Positions 4,882 through 5,874 of a stretch of 5,874 nucleotides of DNA are shown here, piece after piece; position 1 is the first letter of the stretch; each line of letters begins with the position of its first letter. The stretch covers positions 1 to 5,874 of the forward strand of contig CALMMH010000171.1 in the NCBI GenBank assembly GCA_937868145.1. Direction: 5' to 3'. The position numbers and the translations under genes were made by a program. This DNA comes from an uncultured Phycisphaerales bacterium (GTDB lineage: Bacteria > Planctomycetota > Phycisphaerae > Sedimentisphaerales > Anaerobacaceae). Below the pieces are notes generated by a model that did not search any database, was not told the DNA's origin, and saw only the letters and a list, made by a program, of their open reading frames with translations.

Positions 4882-5874
4882 CTAGAGTCTACTGAGCCAT
4901 TCCTCCGCCAAGATGGCCAGATCCCGGAAATCGACCGATCCATCCTGGTCGAGATCGCCGGCGAACGGCCATCGACTGATACTGGCCTCGGGCGTTCCGC
5001 CGAAGGCCCCCATATCGATGCGGGCCCCGTTGGGCGTCCTCTCCGCCGAGACGCTCATCTCGGGATCGCCCGCATCGATGCAGGGGCTGGTTCGATCGTC
5101 GAACGCCCATAACCCGTAGGCCGAAACGTACCGTCCTTTCTCCGACCGCAGGTGGTAGTCCCCGCTTTCCGCGTCGGCAAAAAGTGGATCCTGGTGCAGG
5201 TTGCCTTGTCCCTCAAGCCCCTCTTGGATGCAACTGTACGTCGCCTGGCATCCGAACAGGTCACCGTCGCGATTGTTCCAAAGAATGCAGTTGACGATGT
5301 CGGGTTTGGCCCCGGCGTAGGCGGCGATCCCGAAATCGTTGCCGGCGATCGTCACGTTCTGGATCGTGGGAGAACTGCCCGCGATGAAGACCCCGACGTC
5401 GCTGCCGGCAATCACGAAATTCCTCAGAACGCTATCCAGCCCCTCAGCCGAATAGCACGAGACGGCGTATTCATCGGGCGCCACCAAGGTCGGCGCCCCG
5501 TTCAGACCGGCCACCGTGACGGCTTTGCCCCGAAAGTCGATGGCCTCTGTGTAGACGCCCGGCGCTACCGCAACCGTGTATCCCTCCCGGGCGGTGTCGA
5601 TCCCTTTCTGGATCGTGGCGAAGGCCTCCTTGGGGCTCCATCCGCCGTTGAGATCGCTGCCGGCGGCTCCGTCCACGTAATAGCAGAACGGACCGTCGAA
5701 TTCGTAGGCGCCCATATCGACCCGGTCATTGGCGATCCGGGCCTGTCCGTCGAGATCCGTCGCGACGGATTCCGGAATCGCTTCGTCGTCGCCCAGATCG
5801 AGGCAAGGCGACCCCATCGACAGCCGCAGGTCGTCATCCGCCCCCGTCGCAATCTTCGACACCTCCAGCGTGCC
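4882..5874 (-). CDS. Right-handed parallel beta-helix protein with C-terminal dockerin-like EF-hand (5' end missing)
   Basis: The last 330 residues are visible and the frame stays open to the window edge. The GTG at 5862 is therefore probably an internal Val, preceded by Gly-Thr-Leu-Glu. Residues below count from that edge. About 21-58 carry GSPCLDLGDDE and DMGAYEF, the usual closing signature of a beta-helix unit. At about 64 a new unit opens with YYVDGAAGSDLNGG, then FATIQKGIDTA and VAPGVYTEAI, as in DUF1565. Beta-helix turns follow (NFVIAGSDVGVFI, NVTIAGNDFGIA, NCILWNN), then SCIQEG, DPLFAD and a second closing signature, SPCIDAGD with DMGAFGG. The C-terminus has Asp at EF-hand positions 1, 3, 5, 9 and 12 (GDLDQDGSVDFRD), followed by LAILAEEWL. 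This is a single dockerin-type calcium-binding repeat, where true type I dockerins have two. The protein is probably secreted and surface-bound, perhaps acting on or binding polysaccharide. The signal peptide is outside the window and no enzyme activity can be assigned. Confidence 0.85.
   Translation of the reverse strand, partial: GTLEVSKIATGADDDLRLSMGSPCLDLGDDEAIPESVATDLDGQARIANDRVDMGAYEFDGPFCYYVDGAAGSDLNGGWSPKEAFATIQKGIDTAREGYTVAVAPGVYTEAIDFRGKAVTVAGLNGAPTLVAPDEYAVSCYSAEGLDSVLRNFVIAGSDVGVFIAGSSPTIQNVTIAGNDFGIAAYAGAKPDIVNCILWNNRDGDLFGCQATYSCIQEGLEGQGNLHQDPLFADAESGDYHLRSEKGRYVSAYGLWAFDDRTSPCIDAGDPEMSVSAERTPNGARIDMGAFGGTPEASISRWPFAGDLDQDGSVDFRDLAILAEEWLSRL

Noticed and set aside
1..5874. A new defence or mobile gene system
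   Set aside because: Every substantial gene falls in a recognisable family (prepilin-like, Tex, beta-helix with dockerin-like end). There is no nuclease, transposase, integrase, toxin pair or reverse transcriptase in the window.

Overview
The window is GC-rich bacterial chromosome that looks like Planctomycetota, most likely the Phycisphaerae side. I infer this from three things. There are several prepilin-type proteins with the FTLIELL signal and a C-terminal DG motif. There is a secreted parallel beta-helix protein with GSPC-D-GD and DMGA signatures that ends in a single EF-hand dockerin-like repeat. A TTCGAA-rich palindromic repeat of a kind often seen between genes in these genomes is also present. 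No marker gene fixes the taxonomy, so this is a family-level guess.

Layout from left to right. Positions 1-145 hold the tail of one prepilin-like gene (+). A second, complete prepilin-like gene (188-1000, +) follows 42 bases later and is probably in the same operon. A 174-bp imperfect inverted repeat (1014-1187) separates it from the convergent tex gene (1062-3521, -). Tex is a transcription and RNA-associated housekeeping protein, and its reading frame runs into the repeat: its last 41 residues are encoded entirely by it. Upstream of tex are a near-consensus sigma70-type promoter and a Shine-Dalgarno site supporting a TTG start. Next comes a third prepilin-like gene (3650-4585, -) with its own sigma70-type promoter, which sits directly behind a small terminator-like hairpin. 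A second, longer hairpin lies just after the stop of the last gene. That gene is the 3' part of a secreted beta-helix protein (4882 to beyond 5874, -).

The three prepilin-like genes and the beta-helix protein are probably cell-surface or exported proteins, from families that tend to be numerous in planctomycete genomes. Tex is unrelated to them and appears to be expressed from its own promoter. The noncoding stretches 3522-3649 and 4586-4881 are accounted for by promoters and hairpins. I saw no tRNA, rRNA, CRISPR array, transposase or phage gene. I found no convincing new multi-gene system. The most unusual item is the repeat element that supplies the C-terminus and stop codon of tex and places a strong hairpin inside its coding region.
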